Below are positions 31,860-32,451 of a stretch of 32,451 nt of DNA, piece after piece. How positions within the stretch are numbered: position 1 is the first letter of the stretch; every line of letters begins with the position of its first letter. The DNA is from Spirochaetaceae bacterium (lineage in GTDB: Bacteria > Spirochaetota > Spirochaetia > DSM-27196 > SKKC01): NCBI GenBank assembly GCA_007694005.1, contig RECN01000111.1, forward strand, positions 1 through 32,451, in the 5' to 3' direction. The notes beneath the pieces are model-generated. The model did no database searches, was not told the origin of the DNA, and saw only the letters and a list, made by a program, of their open reading frames with translations. A program made the translations under genes and the position numbers.

Positions 31860-32451
31860 CTAATATCTCACGATGACCGCATTTGGCCAGGCAGGTGCAC
31901 TTCCCGCGGCCTCCAGGTCATCGCCATACGCAAATGTGATAGTGCCCCGTTGCCGTCCCACTGCGATGGCGTCTGTGGAACTAGCGGCAACACCACTAAA
32001 AACTGTGTCTCCGGAACCGGCTTCGGTGGTTCTGGCAGTTTTTGCTGCTCCGTTAGTATTGTAGGCGACAAGCAGCACATTCTCGTCACCGTATGACGCC
32101 CCTGCGAATGACCCTGCTACTGTGACTTCCTCTGCGAACGCCAACATATCATTACCTCTTTTGTATCCAGCTGCGTATATCGTGCCCTGATTATCCACGG
32201 CAATAGCATAAAACTCCGATGAGACGTCGCCTTCCGTCGTAGTCGTTGCCCATTGCGCATTCAGGTCACTGTCATATGAAACAACCACAGCATTCCGGGA
32301 GCCGGCTGAGCCGGCCGCATCTACCCCGGGGCCATACGAGTAAGTGCGGTCTCGCGTTTGCCAACCCGCCGCGTAGACGTTACCGCTGCCATCTACGGCC
32401 AAAGCATTAAACTCCGAGAAGCCGCCCCGTTCATCCAGAGTTCTGGCGTGC
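31860..32451 (-). CDS. C-terminal part of a beta-propeller-repeat protein, cut by the window edge
   Basis: The frame stays open to the right edge, giving about 196 visible residues. They form three repeats of about 60 residues with the core 'xxAVDxxGxxYAAG' and a closing strand 'NAVVVSYD'. Examples are ALAVDGSGNVYAAG, AIAVDNQGTIYAAG, and the last, more divergent one, GVAASSTDAIAVG, ending with PNAVIVRY. This is the SBBP/beta-propeller style found in secreted and surface proteins of many bacteria, in which each repeat forms one blade. No start, signal peptide or enzyme motif is in view. The complete protein is probably much longer, and its function cannot be read from this part. Confidence 0.85.
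   Translation of the reverse strand, partial: HARTLDERGGFSEFNALAVDGSGNVYAAGWQTRDRTYSYGPGVDAAGSAGSRNAVVVSYDSDLNAQWATTTTEGDVSSEFYAIAVDNQGTIYAAGYKRGNDMLAFAEEVTVAGSFAGASYGDENVLLVAYNTNGAAKTARTTEAGSGDTVFSGVAASSTDAIAVGRQRGTITFAYGDDLEAAGSAPAWPNAVIVRY

Noticed and set aside
1-32451. tRNA or rRNA genes, CRISPR array, complete insertion sequence, replication origin
   Set aside because: I looked for cloverleaf-like ends, regularly spaced repeats, transposase motifs with terminal repeats and DnaA-box clusters and saw none; without a search tool, short RNAs may be missed.

Overview
The window looks like a chromosomal segment of a GC-rich, free-living spirochaete (Spirochaetaceae-like). This is inferred from the gene style: many secreted proteins and lipoproteins with relaxed lipoboxes, two lipoproteins with a 'DNPVDP...YQGY' segment just after the acylated Cys, an ankyrin lipoprotein, and PEGA-like surface proteins. 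No rRNA or marker gene fixes the species. I see no tRNA, CRISPR array, phage module or complete IS element. Genes are on both strands and mostly in short, tightly coupled operons.

Left part (1-8.9 kb): the tail of an unrecognised gene; a DnaQ-type exonuclease; a large uncharacterised cytoplasmic protein read leftward; a rightward set of a lipoprotein, a HEAT-like exported protein and a SanA/DUF218 protein; a leftward CbxX-type AAA+ ATPase with an N-terminal PH-like domain; and an ankyrin-repeat lipoprotein. Middle (9-20.4 kb): glutamate synthase gltB-gltD, probably co-transcribed with a membrane-anchored alpha/beta hydrolase and an amidase; a zinc-type module with a His-rich protein divergent from an SmtB-like ArsR regulator and a flavodoxin around a 12-2-12 operator; and a TetR regulator coupled to a frameshifted alpha/beta hydrolase.

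The most interesting region is 20.5-30.5 kb. It holds two adjacent, related envelope cassettes. The first is a secreted multi-PEGA protein with a C-terminal two-helix membrane module plus an FN3/DUF1566 lipoprotein. The second is an LPP20/DUF4384-like exported protein, an exported caspase-like (C14) protease with coiled coils and the same C-terminal membrane module, and an FN3/FGE-sulfatase-fold lipoprotein. The FGE domain lacks the catalytic cysteines and ends in a segment whose codon pattern resembles the variable region of a diversity-generating retroelement target. No reverse transcriptase or template repeat lies in the window. The protease, its DUF4384 partner and a possibly hypervariable C-type-lectin-fold lipoprotein could form an envelope sensing-and-proteolysis system; that is inference.

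Right end (30.5-32.45 kb): a VapBC toxin-antitoxin pair, about 540 bases of non-coding sequence with several inverted repeats, and the C-terminal part of a beta-propeller-repeat protein that runs off the edge. Several genes (exonuclease, gltB, perhaps a lipoprotein and arsR) have promoter-like hexamers so close to the start codon that their mRNAs may be leaderless.
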